A stretch of DNA of 64,000 bases from Bryoerythrophyllum caledonicum (lineage: Eukaryota; Streptophyta; Bryopsida; Pottiales; Pottiaceae): the NCBI GenBank assembly GCA_963971425.1, contig OZ020525.1:9903560-9967559 (forward strand), in the 5' to 3' direction. Both the position numbers and the translations under genes were made by a program. The notes under the pieces are model-generated. The model did no database searches. It was given only the letters and a program-made list of their open reading frames with translations, and was not told the DNA's origin. Position 1 is the stretch's first letter, and each line of letters opens with the position of its first letter. Below are positions 61,829 to 64,000 of this stretch, one piece after another.

Positions 61829-62744
61829 CTGAAGTTCAAGGTAGGAATCCATCGTTCACTACATGACCAACACTTGAGTTTCTAAACCCTAGACTCCATC
61901 AAAATCATGGAAATAAGAGCACCAGCGTTAGGCTCCTCGGCTAAAAATCCAAGAAATAACAGACGAGGAAAGATGGAAGACACATCTAGTACCGCGCTCT
62001 GGATTTCTCATGCACTTACCCTAAACCCTTAAAATGCACATTTGAAAGAGAATACCTCATCTGCAGGACTGAACACAAACCACATGAGGAATCCAGCAAT
62101 TACTACATGACCGTAGTGAAAAATTACCAGATTATAAAAGAAGAACTATACTAAATTTTAATGAAGTTTACTTCCATATGCATAGGAACTCTCTTGGTTC
62201 ATGTTACTATTCACTAAGATTTCATTCTCATCACCAAACAAGTCGTCGCAGTTTCATGAATTAAGACATTCTTCATTGCTTTGTGATTGTTGATCTCTCT
62301 CCTCACATACAAAACTTCCATTTTGATTCGTACAAGGTTAGAACATTTTTGTATACAATCAAGTAGAGAAAAGCCAAAAAATCACCAATAATTGTGTGTA
62401 TATATTTTCTTCACATATGATATGTCAATGCAGAGCTATCAACCTAGTGCACATGTGAACCGCTCTAATTCAAAGTAAAAAAATTCTTGCAAGAATCTAT
62501 TGATGGTTAAAGTAGTACACCCTCCAAATTCCACAGTTTTCACTACCAATATACGGTAACTTTAAACACTATAATCTATTTCATCAACCATTGGATGTTG
62601 TGCAAAATTTCCCCAAAGTTTAGGCTGTGGGTTAAGTTCAATTCTGTAAGGTTAGATATTAATATTAGTCATTGTATTTCCATCAAACCCGGTTCAAATA
62701 AAAAAGCAACAAAAATCTTGGTTTTTCTAGAAACATCCCTGGGC
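61829..62744. other. AT-rich stretch upstream of SAC3 gene
   Basis: No exon could be assigned with confidence, though 5' exons of the SAC3-like gene would be expected here or beyond. From about 62040 the sequence is AT-rich and ends at a CCCTTTACCGCCC terminus next to ttaa (62754-62757), so much of it may be the interior of a TTAA-target element whose other end was not found. Confidence 0.4.
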
Positions 62745-63244
62745 GGTAAAGGGTTAAGCATAGGTAGGGTTTCTGTTGCAATTCCAATCATGCTTTTTGG
62801 AATAAACCATGGCTAGGGTTTCATCTGGATTACCCACTTGGAGATCGGGCAGTTTTGTACAGGAATTATCCTATCTTAAGATTTTCTTTTGTAGTTCGGT
62901 GATGGTTTGGATCCCTGCGGAGAAGGATGGACATTATTCCATCCTCTCGTTTGCAGTCTGGTGTTGGTCACGCTAATTGGGAGAAAATAAGAGATTCGAA
63001 TTCCAACGTCGAGAAAGTTTAGGTTTTGAGGTCCAACGTCGAGAAAGTTCAGGTTTTGAAGTCCGCTTTGGGGTTAGATTGGATCCCTAGGTGACAAGGA
63101 TGGACATTATTTCATCCTCACTTCTGCAGTCTGGTGTTGGTCACGCTAACTGGGAGGAAACAAGGGTTTCGAAGTTCAACTTCGTGAAAACAGAAGGATT
63201 CAAAGTCCGATTTGGTGTTGCTTAGGTTCCCTCCGGCAGAGGAG

Positions 63245-63415
63245 GGGGAGGGCTGCGCCGGCCAAGGAAGTAGTGCAAGACCAAGGCGACGCTGGCGAGT
63301 TCGGGTAGCAAGCTACCGAATGGACCCGCACCCGAGAAAAATTAGATTAATATCATGAGGGACGATGTCCCTCGTATCAGATATTAAACTGATAAGAACA
63401 GATACTACACTTGAT
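63245..63415 (-). pseudogene. U2 snRNA pseudogene, copy F (5' truncated)
   Basis: Matches U2 from atcaagtgtagtatctg to the 3' end on the minus strand, including stem-loop II, Sm-type site and stem-loop III, but lacks about the first 26 bases (the atacctttctcgg end). The missing end is replaced by telomere-like sequence, so it has no U2 promoter and is unlikely to work. Confidence 0.9.
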
Positions 63416-63476
63416 TAGGGCTTAGGGTTTAGGGTTTAAGCTAAAGGACGCCCTTGTAACCCTAAACCCTAAACTC
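63416..63476. repeat. Inverted telomere-type repeats
   Basis: tagggcttagggtttagggttt followed about 20 bp later by aaccctaaaccctaaac: plant telomere motif TTTAGGG in one direction, then its complement, at the breakpoint of U2 copy F. Confidence 0.8.
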
Positions 63477-64000
63477 AGCACTCCATCTTTCAAATTCCGC
63501 ACTCCACTGACTATTCAAAACTTTTGTCCACAAAACCTTTATACACAGGGCCAAATATCTTAATAGCTGAAATGTTCAATAAAATACAAGTGGACTAAAC
63601 AAATAATCTTGTTCTTTAGTCCACTTCTTATATTTTCGTGATCTATTCAGCTCATTCGGCCACTTAGACATTAGAGTGCAAAGGTTGAAAATGACCGAAA
63701 AGCCGGGAGAGATACGGTGATTTGCCCTCACCAGCCCGATCTTCTACTCCCAACTTTTCCTCCCCTCGACAATGCATATGGGTCAAAGCACCAATAATTT
63801 ACAAGATGTTAGCTGAACTAATTTCACATGAGTTTGTCTTGTAATATATCTGCAGATCATATGTCTTACATTGAATGTACAAATTATCACAACTTTGGCT
63901 CCTGAAATCACCACAGTAATGATAAGATTCACATCAGAGTTTCAACACAAATCATTGAAAGAACTGAAAATACATGAGTTCTGGCCATCCATCTTTTTTT

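Larger units (their letters stand above)
62758..64000 (-). repeat. U2 array unit F (inverted, rearranged)
   Basis: Reverse-complement match to the U2 unit: downstream flank at 62758-63240 with an internal duplication of about 175 bp (62895-63065 and 63075-63235), a U2 fragment, foreign sequence at 63416-63720, then upstream-flank sequence at 63740-64000 continuing past the window. Confidence 0.8.

Noticed and set aside
1-64000. tRNA or rRNA genes
   Set aside because: Looked for typical A/B-box and rRNA core motifs by eye and saw none; only tRNA-Met primer sites inside the Copia elements.

Overview
The window is land-plant nuclear DNA. The evidence is a two-domain B3 (REM-like) gene, plant-type U2 snRNA genes, Copia elements primed by initiator tRNA-Met, TTTAGGG telomere-type motifs and GT-AG introns. 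The species cannot be fixed from sequence alone. A DD34E Tc1 element and several TTAA-target elements are unusual in flowering plants, so a seedless plant is possible, but that is a guess. About 80% of the window is repeats.

Layout. 1-222 holds the tail of a hAT transposase-like gene. 966-2660 is a three-exon B3 gene. From about 3.0 to 52.8 kb runs a degenerate higher-order array that alternates a roughly 2.4 kb U2 snRNA unit (copies A-E; U2 genes at 8820, 21776, 27118, 41891 and 51438, all +) with a 5'-truncated LINE. The LINE sits at the same place in the U2 unit each time, flanked by a repeat of about 29 bp. Uninterrupted versions of that site survive at 22978 and 52730. Each repeat has since collected its own insertions: two Copia elements (10847-17847 and 34598-40341, both minus), a near-intact Tc1 element (29124-30744), and at least five families of non-autonomous DNA transposons. 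For most of these families a paralogous empty site elsewhere in the array shows the exact target duplication.

52.8-57.3 kb carries a nine-exon host gene with consistent splice phases. It encodes a phytanoyl-CoA-dioxygenase-like (PhyH) domain followed by a TPR-like C-terminus. Its 5' region and first exon are duplicated at 23.0-24.1 kb inside the array. 57.9-58.8 kb is a degenerate tandem repeat of about 180 bp. 59.0-61.8 kb (minus) is a SAC3/GANP-family (TREX-2 scaffold) gene with six recognisable exons, one in-frame TGA, and a hAT-type element in an intron close to the splice acceptor. The last 1.3 kb holds a sixth, inverted and 5'-truncated U2 copy joined to telomere-like repeats.

Most notable: a U2 snRNA array in a plant; two of its five full-length U2 genes share a T-to-C change inside the branch-point-recognition GUAGUA; and the array records many insertions with built-in empty-site controls.
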